From contig OX344764.1 of NCBI GenBank assembly GCA_947034895.1, positions 57,765,348 to 57,829,347 on the forward strand: a DNA stretch of 64,000 nucleotides. Direction: 5' to 3'. A model generated the notes under the pieces. That model saw only the letters and a list, made by a program, of their open reading frames with translations. It ran no database searches and had not been told where the DNA came from. Positions 1-11,943 of the stretch are shown piece after piece (the first letter of the stretch is position 1; each line of letters opens with the position of its first letter). Source of the DNA: Rhytidiadelphus loreus (taxonomy: Eukaryota > Streptophyta > Bryopsida > Hypnales > Hylocomiaceae). The translations under genes and the position numbers were made by a program.

Positions 1-192
1 TGTAATGTCATTCAAGGCAGTTTCTAACGTAAACAATATCAATAGTAACGACCAATTTTAGGTTCTCTATTAGTGAATTGGTGCATCTAATATATTATGT
101 AAAATGTGCGAGAGGATATTTATTTTATTTATAAATAATACATGGTCTATTAGCAGGTCAAGTGAATCCTTTCAAAGTGAAGCCAAGCACAC

Positions 193-2523
193 CTCAACAA
201 GAACTCCATCTCCGCTGACGCAGACGATTCCATCGAACTGGGAGAGATCAAATGACTTGGCCAAATCTTTGCCATGGCGTTGGTACTCCGTTTCTGTGTG
301 GAATAGGAACTCGTCATTCTCTTCTCAAGCTACTTATTAGGGTATGAGGGTGATTCCTCTAGTTTTATACAACTAGTGGCCTACTAACAACACAATAATG
401 TCAGGTTAAGTCAACCGTATCAGTCTTATTGCTAGTCAGAAGACGATTCTAATGCATAATCCTTCTCACTCTAAGCCCCTTGATCACCCAAAAAGTACAG
501 ACCTGAACGTTTTTGACTCAGTAGAACAATTTGGCAGTATATGTAATAATGCTCCTGAACATTATCCAGTCCATCGGTTCTCAGGAGATGAATACATTGA
601 TGCAGCATTAATGCAGCTCTTTCATGTGTAAATCTGCTGAACAAAGTCTTAGATGACACTCAATTCAAAATTCACAATACTATTGGACAAAATTGAAGCA
701 GTACAAGTGAAACACACCATGCATTGTGAAAGTAATGCCTGCTGCCTTAAGTAGAGGCTCCACAATTGTCGTATATACTCTCCTCCCAGCTCCCTCTCCA
801 CCAAATGGGTTAACAATCACGCAAAGTCTCTTCGGTCGCCCTGTGAAAGCCACACTCGTTAATACGTGCAAACAATCTTCCGTTAGGGCCATGGAAATAC
901 ACCCAGTCCTGATCAATATCACCTTCTCTAATATCACAACATCTATTCCCTTACCAAAACCTAGGGAAAAAACGCACCCAGTACAAAGACTCCCCCTCCG
1001 CTGTCGCACTCTCGCTATCACACTCGGTTTTGCGTCAAAGCAGTTCTGACTCCGAGCACGTCTTCAATATCACTCTAACAGTATATCCAAATGTATTGAT
1101 TGACACAGAACTCCACTGATAATGCCGGGCATTTTAGAAGCCTAGGCAAGGACATTAAAGCGGTATGCGTGTACAGTAATCTACCATTTCACTAGTAAAA
1201 TCACACTATCTTTGCAATCGAGGCATACTTCATACACCACTTACAGTCACTATCAGAGTCATCAGTAGGTTTCAGATTTTTAAGTTTACTATCAAGTGAA
1301 GGTATAACTTAGATTAGGAAGAATATTAACCGCCGAAGAACTAAGGCTTAATGGGGCCATACTTAACCGATGAGGAACATCGCATGCGGTCGTCAAAAGT
1401 TACAGAAGACTACATAAACGGAACTTCCCACGTGACTTACTCAAAGCTATCAAAGAAAAATGAGACTGACGCCAAAGAATTTACAACAGTTCACGTGAAA
1501 CGTGTAAGGACTTTCTTCCTTCCAATTTTGTTTATTCATTGGCCAACGCATGCAATGTTCTTCTCTGATTCTGGTCAAATTATTCTCACAATATTATCAA
1601 CCGAAATTGACGGTCATGATCAAATCAAGAACCCTGACTCTTGAGGGGTTAACATTCACCCTCATCCTGAACCCCATTTACCAGTAAATTTAGAAACCCT
1701 GAACCCTACCGACAATTCTAACAGCAATAGAATTGCAGCAACCCTTGGTCATTACTGGTTTATCCCGAGCGGGTTAACATTCACCCTAATCCTGAACCCC
1801 ACATGCCAGTAAATTTAGCAATCTTGAACCCTACCGACGATTCACACAGTAAAAGAATATCAGCAACCCCTGGTCGTTAGGGTTTATCCTGAGCCGGTCA
1901 ACATTCGCCCCAATCCTAAACTCCATTTGCCAGCAAATTTAGCAATCCTAAACCCTGCCGATGATTCTAACAGAAATAGAATTTCAGCAACCCGTGGTAT
2001 TCTGTGACACTTGATCCTTAAGAAGTTAATGTTTGAATTGGTTTACTTTTTGAATTTTCAAATTTATTATTGTCTTTATGTGTTCAGTCTCAACTTTATC
2101 TCTTCAGATTAGTGCTATTCGTTTAGGGTTTATCCCGAGCAATGCCAAGAACAAAAGAAACAAAAGCAATACACTACCAGATTCGTCCAGAATGCGTTGA
2201 ATAGCCTCGCACCAAATCTTCAGCGCATCCTCAGTATCAAACTCCATGACAATCTCCTTCTGCTTACGTCCTGGCAGACCCTTCCCGCACCAGGTGGTGC
2301 TCTCCGTCATCTGAAACGAGTGCAAATGGAGTTTACATCCCGACGAGCTTTTCCTGATCCCAATTAGGTCGTCGCGCACGAGGAGCTGGCCCTGTTGTTT
2401 GTCACCTCGCCATCGCAGCAACCCGGACTCGCCCAGCGCGACCGACACTCGCTGCTGTCCGTCCAGGGAGACTTGCTCACTCAAAATCTCTTCCATCGCT
2501 TCCACTTTCAATTGCTCTCTCAA
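193..2523 (-). CDS. SPHK: Sphingosine (long-chain base) kinase, 5' exons only, gene continues beyond the left edge
   Basis: Phosphorylates long-chain sphingoid bases to their 1-phosphates. Three exons are visible: exon 1 at 2523-2178, exon 2 at 840-718 and exon 3 at 293-193. All junctions are GT-AG and the spliced frame is open for 190 codons. Exon 1 encodes the plant-specific N-terminal region (LSEQV near the start, LRWRG, then WCEAIQRIL). Exon 2 opens the diacylglycerol-kinase-type catalytic domain with GRPKRL and VNPFGGEGAGR. Exon 3 carries ETEYQRHGKDLAK and DGIVCVSGDGVLVEV, where SGDG is the nucleotide-binding loop. The remaining roughly two thirds of the protein, with substrate-binding and C-terminal parts, lies left of the window. 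The start at 2523 is the first Met of the open frame. A second Met nine codons later (MEEIL) fits the usual family start about as well. The family assignment rests on several conserved motifs; the exact start is less certain. Confidence 0.9.
1646..2020. repeat. 125-bp tandem repeat, three copies, in sphingosine kinase intron 1
   Basis: Three head-to-tail units start near 1646, 1771 and 1895. Each begins with a form of GGGTTAACATTCACCC and contains CCAGTAAATTTAG, AACCCTACCGA and CAGCAACCC. A fragment of the unit's end (GGTTTATCCCGAGC) recurs at about 2128-2141, just before exon 1. Several AACCCT/AGGGTTT telomere-like hexamers lie within the units, but they are not arranged as a telomeric array. 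Confidence 0.85.
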
Positions 2524-3442
2524 TCAATATCTCAATCTTCGTTCGATTTCACAATGATGGGGATCGATTCGAGTGTAAGGATGAGGGCGCATACGCTTCG
2601 CCAAGTCTTTGTCCGCAATGGACAATGCAGTGATAGTAGTGGTGGTGCAGTACCCAACTGCGACCCAACTGCCTCTCCCAGAAAAAACAGAAGAAAGTCG
2701 AACGACGGTGCAATACTTAGAAACAGGAAACAACATCGATTCTGCCAGATTTGAACGACGGAAACGCAAGCAGAAACGGGGATCCACGACAAAGGAAATT
2801 TTAGGAAGGAATTTTAGGAATGAGGTTGGCTGGTCTTTCTTCTCGGATGAGGAGGAGCTTCCCCCAATGCCGACCTACCCTGAGTGCTGATTAGTGTGGT
2901 CCCAAAATTAGTGTTGCCAATCATTTGCTGAGCCTACACGAGGGAAGACTAAACTGATGTGTCCGATTAACTTAAATTACATATGGTCATATGTCTCATA
3001 ACTGTAGATTTTGTCTTCTTTTCGGATCTTAAGATCCACATTGTTGGATTTTAAAATAAATAGATATTACCCTTGCTATGATCTCTCTTTACAAAGTGTC
3101 ATTGCATTTTTTACATTGTACTAGGGTATTTTTTGAGTGATTTTATTTCACTTAATGAATGGCAATTTGTAAGTGCGCAATTCTATATGTTAAGTTAACT
3201 TACTTGATTCTTGAACACACATGTTAATAAAAAAATTCTCAATTCATAATATAGGATTAAATACTACCGGAGTATATTTCATAAGTTCAACAATGTAAAT
3301 CAATTGAAACTCAAACATACTCTTCATTACACACAATTGTGTCGTGACATTGGTGAATCCACTTCATTGAATAGCTTATCATATGCAAAAAGCAAAAAGT
3401 TATGCAAAATTTTATTGCTACACAATTAAGCATCAAATCCAA
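2524..3442. other. Upstream region of the sphingosine kinase gene
   Basis: Presumed promoter and 5' leader of the minus-strand kinase gene. The first 370 bases are noticeably richer in GC than the AT-rich remainder. Open frames here (2395-2890, both strands) resemble no family and overlap each other. I see no recognisable promoter element or second gene. Confidence 0.4.
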
Positions 3443-3658
3443 CACTAGAAGGAGCCCGCGTCAAAGTTGACGGATTTTGTTAGACATCCAATATAACAAT
3501 CGTTGTTTTTATGTCAACAATGATGTCCACTATAACATCTTCATGTTATAGTAGACGTCATTGTTGACATAAGAACAAGGGTTGTTACATGGGATGTCTA
3601 ACAAAATCCGTCAACTTCGACATAAGAATACAAAAGAAAACATGGGATCCTTCTAGTG
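3443..3658. mobile_element. CACTA-type MITE, 216 bp
   Basis: The ends are inverted copies of CACTAGAAGG(A)GCCC and CACTAGAAGGATCCC, and the element is flanked by the 3-bp direct repeat CAA (3440-3442 and 3659-3661), which is the target duplication expected for CACTA (En/Spm) elements. The whole element folds into a long hairpin: the left half carries GTTGACGGATTTTGTTAGAC and the right half its complement. It has no coding capacity. A diverged relative lies at 16840-16986. Confidence 0.85.
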
Positions 3659-3829
3659 CAAGTTAAATATGACGTTTTAAATTTTTCCTAAATATCTTTT
3701 TTTTTTTCCTATGAGAGTTTGAATAAATGTAAAGAAATGAAAAGACCCAAATGTCATCAATCAAGTGCACATATCATTGTCGATCTACTTCATATTAGGA
3801 TATACCCATGTCAATGTACATCCTAAACA

Positions 3830-6800
3830 ATTAGTATCAAAGCTTAGTACCAAAGGCCCATATGGATTCAACGACGCTAGCATGTGAGCGTGTGAGCGTG
3901 AGCCTAAGAGCGGTGAGCAGGGATTGTGTGAGCCTAGAGCCTAGAAATGTAAAATATGATGTAATTTGTAAATATTTTTGATTAAAAAGTTAAAAGACTG
4001 ATTTTTTTTCACCAAAATTGTTATGTCTAGAAAAGAAATGACCTATTACCGTGGGACCTATGCCCGTGGATTTTATATCTAAAAGCTTGGGAAGTTGGTG
4101 CTATTGTATGTTTTGAAGTTTATATTACATCTCGTATTACATTCTAAGAGGTTGTTTGAGGGTGGATTGATCAAGTGAGATTACATATAATTTATAGTGA
4201 ATTCTAAAGATAAGAGGAAAACAAATGCAGTGAAAATATTGTAGGATGTAGAGCATTGTGTACATAATAAAATATTCTTTCATTGCAACAAAGAATACAT
4301 ATTGGAATATGAAAATAATACTTTTTTACTTGAATTTAGAGATTTTGAAGATAATATATTGATACTACGTATCTACTTCATATCATGCTATTATCTACCA
4401 ACTAACTTGAATACTCACACGTCTTGATGATTCTAGCAACAACAATTACTTGCTTTATTTCATCCAAGTTGAAGGTAGGAGCGTAGATGAATGTGTCTAT
4501 CTTATAATCAAATTTACAGAAATAATGAAAGATATAATAAACGTGTTTGTAGTTTATGTACATGTCACATTTTCCAATAGAGGCCTCATTTATATTTCCA
4601 TAATGAGGACAAGTACAAGTTCATGGAAAATTGCAAAGTGTAATATTATAAACCTTCTGGTTAGGGTTTGTACCAAACAAAAATATAATAATAGCACCTA
4701 CATGCTAGAAGTTCAAACAAGATAGTAAGGGAATAATTACCCCAATTGATATTAACTTTGAATGTATGTGTAATTTTTTGTTAAAGACAAATTTTGAAAC
4801 TTTATATCATTTCTTGCACTTTGAAAGCACGATTCCAACGGTATATAGCATATAAAAAACGGATGCATATTGAGTCATTTATGACCTCAAAACTACAATA
4901 GCATCCTGAAATTTAGCTTGAAATGTTTAGATTTCAAAGATTTTAAGGTGCCTTGCTACCCCCAGTCGTTGACGGGTGCAATTTTCAGGGTTGCAATTTA
5001 GGACAACAAATGTTAGGATTTAGTCAAATACTATAGTTCATGTATTCTTTGCTATCCTCCGTTGTTAACGGCTACACTTTTAGAGGATTCAACTTCGCTT
5101 CTTCAATGAACCTTGCTACCCCCGTCGTTAACAGTTGTGCTTTTAGAGGATCCAACTTCGCTTCTTCGATGGCTCTTGCTACCCCCCGTCGTTAATGGCT
5201 GTGCTTTTAGAGGATCCAACTTCGCTTCTTCGATGGCCCTTACTACCCCCCCTGCCGTTAACGGCTGCGCTTTTAGAGGATCCAACTTTGTTTTTTTATG
5301 GACCTTTCTACCCTCCACCGTTAACAGCAAGAGATATAGAGATGCAACTTTGTTTTTTTTATCGACCTTTTTACCCCCTGCCGTTAACAGTGGGGGGTTT
5401 GGAGATGCAACTTTTTTTCTTCAAAACCTTGTTACCCCCTGCCGTTAACGGCGGGGTTTTGGAGATGCAACTTTTTTATTTTTATCGACCTTGTTACCCC
5501 CCGCCGGTAACGGCAGGGAGTTGGAGATGCAATTTTTAAAATTTTTATGGACCTTGTTACCCCCGCCATTAATGGCGGGGGGATTGGAGATGCAACTTTG
5601 TTTTTTTATGGACCTTGCTACCCCCCCACCGTTAACGGCGGGGGTTTCGAGATGCAATTATTTTTATTTTTATGGACCTTGTTACCCCCCGCCGTTAACG
5701 GCGGGGGGTTTGGAGATGCAACTTTGTTTTTTTTATAGACCTTGCTACCCCCCGCTGTTAACGGTGGGGGTTTGGAGATGCAATTTTTTTTTTCATGAAC
5801 CTTGTAACCCCCCGCCGTTAATGGCAGGGGGTTTGGAGATGCAACTTTGTTTTTTTTATGGACCTTGCTACCCCCTGCCGTTAACGGCTACGCTTTCAAA
5901 GGATCCAACTTCGCTTCTTGTATGAGCCTTGTTACCCCCACCGTTAACGGCGGGGGATTTAAAGACCACAATTTTTTTTCTACATACCACCATAAGTAAA
6001 GGACAAGGTTGGCACTTTCATGTTGAATATTTTGGAAATTCAACATTATATTGAATAAAATCCAAAATGTTCATCACAAAGCCCCAAGAATCACTTATTT
6101 GGATGTTTGTAAAATTGAGGAAGATAAGATCTTTATACAAATTGGATGGTAGGAGGTGAAGCAACGCATGTGGGATATATTAATCTTTAAGATTAGTAGG
6201 AGTTTAATCTTCAAATTATCCCATATCCTTTGAAGGTTCATAAGGAACAATGGATTTCATTATAAAACCACTTCTTTACCCTCCATCCTCACAAAGTATC
6301 ATTGTAAAATTTCCTTTAAGTTCTCATCAAGAATTTATTTGATTATACATGATCTTTGAACATTTCGACTTGTATTAAAAAAATTATTTTTTTACAACAA
6401 TTTGCTCAATTAATTCTTGTTGAATTTGACAATTTCTTCTCTTCATTTTATTTATTTTTCCGCATACTTCAAAATAATTATTTTCCACTAATCTTATCTT
6501 TCACCTATAGTAGAATCCATATATTGCATGCTGAAATTTTTCACCTTACTACCTCCAGCCATAATTAATCACTTTATTTTCATGATTTGATATTTGATTT
6601 CTATTGTCTTGTTTCTCAAATTGAATTGACCTGTGTATGATGTGGCAACAATTTCATTCAATGCCTAAAACCTCGTCCTGTGCCCAAATTGAACAATAAA
6701 ACATGAATCTTAAATCACACTCCACCATTGAACTTTATGAAATTCTAGAAAATGAAATTTAACTTAGAATTCAATTAAACTACTTCCATTGAATTAATCA

Positions 6801-7340
6801 TGTTTTTTATTTATTAAAAATGTTTTTTATTTAATAAATAAATAAAATTTAAATAAAGATAGTTAAAAAAAAAGGGACATCAATTAGCAAAATGGTCATT
6901 TAGAAAATTAAGGGTTAATACATTTATTTGGTGTATAATATATATCTACTATGTTCATTTTATTTTTTTCATATTCAAGATATTTCTAAAAAATTTAAAG
7001 CATAGTTAAAAAAATAAAATAAAATAGGTGGACCATTTTCATCCTTTAAATTTATATAAAGACCCGTGGTTCAATGTTTTGGTACAAAATCATTAGTAGC
7101 ATATTCATTTGTTGTTTAGTCGGAATATATATCCTTTCATCTAATTCTACGGTCATAGGTCCTCAATGGATTTATAATTTCTAAAAAGAAGAAAAAAAAT
7201 TGGAGGCTCACAAGCTCACAGGTTCATAGGCTCACAGGCTCATGCTCTTAGGCTCACATACTAGCATCCCCGCATATGGATTCTAGCTTGGTGCCTATGT
7301 ATAAGCCTTTAGCATCAAGACATGACACTATAGATTGGTG
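3830..7340. mobile_element. Approximately 3.5-kb block with inverted ends of 'GTGAGCCTA' repeats
   Basis: The left end (about 3830-4075) and the reverse complement of the right end (about 7140-7340) share, in the same order, CATATGGATTC, a GCTAG-ATGTGAGC stretch, short repeats of GTGAGCCTA/GAGCCTA, and further down ACCTATG-CCGT. This collinear inverted similarity suggests the termini of one inserted element. No transposase is visible inside. The interior holds AT-rich DNA and the minisatellite at 4960-5965. The boundaries are approximate and no target duplication could be fixed. Confidence 0.5.
4960..5965. repeat. About 60-bp minisatellite with a GC-rich palindromic GTTAAC core
   Basis: About 15 head-to-tail units of roughly 58-65 bp. 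Each has the order TACCCCC, a CCGCCGTTAACGGCGG-type palindrome, GGGG, TTTGGAGATGCAAC (or TTTTAGAGGATCCAAC in the left units), a T-rich stretch, then ATGGACCTTG. The palindrome is perfect over 24 bp at 5685-5708 and degraded in outer units. The open frames that run through the block on both strands are by-products of the repeat and contain no recognisable domain. Confidence 0.9.
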
Positions 7341-8625
7341 CTCCAAGACCTCATTTTCTACAATTAGGTACTTTACGTCATCCCAATATTTATATATTTT
7401 AGTGTTACATATTTTTTATTAGAAGCTAGGCTTCGTCCAATCACAACATGATATGAGGTAATATCTTTAAGAAAATGGTTATTTTCTACGGAAGTTGCTA
7501 GTAATGTGCAATAGTTGAGAGAATTTATATATAAGGATACCACATTGATCAATGGATTTTGGAAGTAGACTAACAATTTTGTATGCATTGAAATCGTGAC
7601 ATATAAGCTTGATGCAAATCTTGGAACCCCTTGGTTTGAAGTGCTTGTAGCCAATCATTTATAAGTAATTCATGTTTTAAATTATACTATTTTATAAAAT
7701 ATACAAAAACTATAGATAGTTTAATTTGTGTCCCCTTTCATTGTATGCTACTTCCAAAGGCTAGTCATTCAAAGTAAAGACAAAGTTAGTAAGAGTTTTT
7801 TCCACATAGTTGCTAGAAGGCAAACTTAAGCTTGTGAGCATGTAAGTATAAAAAAATGGAATTTTTGGAGTGAAGGACTACAACCATCGGTTAAATTATT
7901 TCAAAGTTAAGGAAATAAGAAGTAATTGTTTTGGGGGGTAGGGCAATGTGAATTTTCTAATAAAAGTCTTGCCGTGCAACACCTTTGGATTTGACAAAAA
8001 TTGTTTAAAAATTATTTTTCCATTCTTTAAAAAAATTGTTAAGTGAAAGTAGGTACATGATGGAAATAAAACCTAAATTGTTAATAATTATAAGATAGTA
8101 TTGAAACACATCAATCTAGATGGTGAAATTGTTGGTTCCAACAAATAATATAAATCTCAAGGGCCTTTCTATTTTGGAAAATTGTGAAAATTGAATTAAA
8201 AAAAATTCTTTAAGTTATTTCTTTAAAAAGATGATTTAAGTGTTGTATAGGAAATAACTCTTCATAACATTCACATCAATAATCCAAATGGAATGAATCA
8301 TAGCTTTTCATATCAATAAAAATATATTATATAAAAAATTGTTTTTCTTTAAATTAAATTAAATTTTTTGTGGTTTTCTTGTTGCCCAAGGCTGGTTATT
8401 TTTACTTTAGGTGGAAATACTTTTGCTCTTGAGTATGATTGAAAAAGGAATTATGTTTCTAATAATTTAATATGTTGTTTTTTTAATTAAAAAAATCATC
8501 ACAAAAATTAAAATTGAAGGTGAATGGAAGTAGTCATTCAAGGTCCAAATATAGCTAGCACAAAATAAACAATGGTGCTTTGGGATAAGTATCCCTTATA
8601 TTGTAAACCATCTAGGCATTGGAGC
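7341..8625. other. AT-rich intergenic DNA, no feature recognised
   Basis: Low-GC sequence with many short A and T runs. The one open frame of about 90 codons on the minus strand (7373-7654) resembles no family I know. Confidence 0.5.
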
Positions 8626-8894
8626 TAAGAGCATCCCTACTACAACACTTGAAGGGGTGCAAATTGGGTGATTGGGCCAGAGTTAGTGTCCTATGGTAGG
8701 CACAACAAAGCCCCCCAAATAGTCAACCATGCCAAAATTTAGAGAGTAGATGGCCAAATGAAGTATCATGGGTGTGACACAATATGTGATGTGGCACTCT
8801 TTCCAAGGCTTGTGAATGCAAAAGGTGATTATCATAATAATAATGGCTGAGTAATCAAGACCTACAATATATAGTCATGTCCAGATGCTCTTGA
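8626..8894. mobile_element. Small hAT-like MITE (AAGAGCATC ends)
   Basis: The terminal sequence AAGAGCATCCC on the left is matched by an inverted GATGCTCTT on the right, the kind of end carried by many plant hAT-derived MITEs. The interior is non-coding. Only about 9-10 bp of each end is matched and no clean 8-bp target duplication is visible, so this is a tentative call. Compare the better preserved element at 53576-53991. Confidence 0.4.
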
Positions 8895-9619
8895 TAAACT
8901 TGAGAAAGTTTTTTCTATTTAGAATCTAATCACAATCACTATTGAAGTGCTATACTGGGGCTCCATTTAATATCATGCTCAAATTCCAAGTTTCCTAATG
9001 TATAATTATGAAGCTTGTCGAAGTCTTGGGCCTCATGCATTAGGGCGTTGATAAAGCATTGTTGTATCCAAATCTCATGCACGGGGCGGACAATGAAACA
9101 CAAAGGGTGATCGGGCTCTTTTAAACCACATAGCAAACCCCACTTGGTGCCCCATTTGGGATGCACTTGCCTTGGGGATGCCATAACTAATGAAAAAAGT
9201 GTTGAAACAATTAACCCTTTAGATCCTAGAGGAGTAAGAAGTGGTCACTCTAAGCATGTGATTTAGAAGAACTTGAAATTGGTCATAATTGATCTAGAAC
9301 TTCATGCAAATTAGATGGATGTTTGAAATCTTGCCTTGCATCAAATGGTACAAACTTGTTGTACTCCAAGTTGTAGAAGATCTCTAAATACCATAATATG
9401 CATTAGTAATATACAAATAATACAATAACATATTATGATGTTTGTATGTCTTGCAATGTTAGACCATTCAAAGTTGAGTATATTCTCAAAAGTGAGTTTA
9501 AATATATTTCTAAATATTTAAAGAATAAATAGATGCTAATTGAACATTGCTCAATATGATAACATTTGAAAGCAAGACATTGTTTAGAAAATCTACCAAT
9601 TTAATTTAATTTTGACCTC
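8895..9619. other. Intergenic DNA, no gene recognised
   Basis: A minus-strand open frame (8939-9184, 81 codons) has a fairly normal amino-acid composition but no domain I recognise. It may be a fragment of a dead transposon. Otherwise AT-rich sequence. Confidence 0.35.
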
Positions 9620-10591
9620 TTAACCCCTCATCACCGGAGGGGACAAAAAGTGTCCTCACAAAAAATTCAAAGTGCTGTAATTTTTGCATCTAATGTCCAA
9701 ATTCAATAAAACTTATTGGTAAAGTTGAGCTTTTTCAACTAGTTTATGTGGTAAAATTTTTAGATCAATCCAATCTGTATTGATTTCTTGGAAGCCAATC
9801 GAAGTTCACAGGTTCAATTTGAATTCACCAAACTGAATTTGAAGGCTGCAACTTTGGAGGTTTGTATCTCCTTCATCCAATGTTTGTTTTCAATAAAATT
9901 TTGTTGTGTTATGTTCCCCTTGAAAGCTAGTTATTGTGGTAAAATTTTCATGTCAATCCAAGTTGTTTTGAATGCTTGGGAGCAATTCGAAGTTAAAAAT
10001 CCAGACAATTCTGCGGTACAGTGAACTTTGGCGGCTTATAATTTCTTCAAAAAGTTTTTTTTTTCAATAATTTTTGTTGGAAAAGTTGCACATTCTAGTC
10101 TAGTTCTTGTGGTAAGAATTTCATATCAATACTAGAAGTTATGATTGACTGAGAAGCATTTTAGTAGAGGTAGGTTCAGCCATAGATGTGTTTTTTTGCT
10201 ACTTTTTTCACTGTTTTTTTAACGTTTCAAAACAATTTTTGCATACGCAATGAGTCAATTGAGTGATTATTTTTCCACTGAAGTGTCTGACTTTTGGTTT
10301 TGAATCACTTTGTAGTTTAAATTTTTTCCATTTGACTAGGTTTAGAAATCAAATTTCACCTCCAAATGTGTTTTTAGGAAAACTTCATCATCTTTTTTCA
10401 ACACTAAAACCTTATTATCTTGCAATCTAAGTAATCAAATGACTCCAAATTTGACCCACGTCATCTACAACATGTACACTACAAGATTGTATGGTTGAGA
10501 TCTCTATAACTTAGCGACATTTACATCTATAACACTTCGAAATCAATGATGTTTTTGAACTCAAAATGGACCTTAGGCGATGAGGGGTTAA
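9620..10591. mobile_element. TTAA-bounded non-autonomous transposon, copy 1
   Basis: A 972-bp element that begins TTAACCCCTCATCACC and ends with the inverted TIR GGCGATGAGGGGTTAA. Its flanks beyond the TTAA differ from those of the other copies, so the TTAA behaves like a target duplication. That structure (TTAA plus CCC-starting ends) is typical of the piggyBac superfamily. The interior is shared with the copies at 10976-11943 and 50497-51476 (for example GCATCTAATGTCCAAATTCA and CAATGATGTTTTT). No transposase is encoded; the 78-codon plus-strand frame inside is not conserved. Confidence 0.7.
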
Positions 10592-10975
10592 AATGAAACA
10601 TTGTTCTTGTATTTGGTTTAATTTTAGCTACAACTTTTGAGATTAAAAATTGAAAGCTCCCCAAACACATTAAAGTAATGACCATAAGAGAAATTCACTT
10701 ACTCTAAGGTAATCATACCTTACTTGCAAATTCCAACATTTTTGTATTGTTGTATAAATAAAATTAAGGGAACTCTTATTGTTTCTAAATCCCACTCATG
10801 GTGCTATTATGAAATTATAAAAAAACTCCAAAGTTGGTTATGGAATGCAATATTCCAATGTTGCTACAATAGTTGCTACTTTTGATCACCATTTGACAAA
10901 ATTGATACTAGATTGGTCAAAGGTTATAAAGGCCCCTTCACACTACGTCCCAAGTTCCAACTTTCTAACTTTTGA
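10592..10975. other. Spacer between two TTAA-bounded elements
   Basis: 384 bases of AT-rich sequence without a gene or recognisable repeat. Confidence 0.4.
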
Positions 10976-11943
10976 TTAACCCCTCAACGCCCAAGGGGCT
11001 CAAAAGTAGTCTCACATAGTTTGAGTCCAATTCGAAATAATGTAACTTTTGCATCTAATGTCCAAATTCAATAAAACTTGTTGGAGAAGTTGTGCATACT
11101 TTTCTAGTTGATGTGATAAAATTTTCAGATCAATTCAAGATGTATTATTTTCTTGAAATCCAATCGAAGTTCACAAGTATAATTTGAGTTCACAAAACTG
11201 CACTTGATGGCTGTAACTTTAGGGGCTTATATCTCCTTCATACAATGTTTTTTTTCAATAAAATTTGTTGGATTATGTTCCCCTTGAAGTCTAGTTCTTG
11301 TGGTAAAAAATTCATATCAATCTAGGTTGTTTTGAATGTTTGGGAGCAATTCGAAGTTCAAAACCCTAATAGTTTTTCATTATAGTGAACTTTGGCGGCC
11401 TATTTCTTCTTCATACAATGGCCGTTTTCAATAATTCTTTTTGGGAAAGTTGCACATACTGGTCTAGTTTGTGTCAATAAAATTTCATATCAATACAAGA
11501 AATAATGAGTGACTGAGAGGCATTTTAGTAGAAGGAGGTTCAGCCTTGGGTGTAATTTTTGGCAACTTTTCTTGACATTTCAAAGCCATTTTGTAGACAC
11601 AATGAGTCAATTGAATGATATTTTCTTTCACCAATGTATTTGTATGCTGATTTTCAAGCACTTTGTAGTTTAAAGTTTTTCCATTTGAGAAGGTTTAGAA
11701 TTCAAATTTCACCTCCAAATGTGTTTTTAGAAAAATTTCAGCATCCTTTTTCAACACTAAAACATTATAATCTTTCAATCTACATGGTCAAATGACTTCA
11801 AATTTGATCCATGACATCTTCAACATGTGCACTACAAGATTGTACGGTTAAGATCTGTATGACTTAGTGACATTTAGATTTATAGAACTTCAAAAGCTAT
11901 GATGTTTTTAAATCCAAAAAGGCCTTGGGCCTTGAGGGATTAA
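10976..11943. mobile_element. TTAA-bounded non-autonomous transposon, copy 2
   Basis: A 968-bp element in the same orientation as copy 1. The left end is TTAACCCCTCAACGCCC and the right end GGGCCTTGAGGGATTAA. The interior is collinear with copy 1 with many substitutions and small indels, so the two copies are separate insertions and not a recent tandem duplication. No coding capacity. Confidence 0.7.

Noticed and set aside
680..1021. Longer version of sphingosine kinase exon 2 starting at a Met near 899 or 1021
   Set aside because: A good acceptor (GGCTTTCACAG) directly precedes GGCGACC, and joining there gives the conserved ESGRPKRL junction with exon 1.
1646..2020. Interstitial telomere
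   Set aside because: AACCCT words are scattered within a 125-bp unit; there is no continuous run of TTTAGGG.
5113..5925. Plus- and minus-strand frames across the 60-bp minisatellite
   Set aside because: The repeated Leu/Pro/Phe-rich peptides follow directly from the DNA repeat, frames change between units, and no Met-to-stop unit is conserved.
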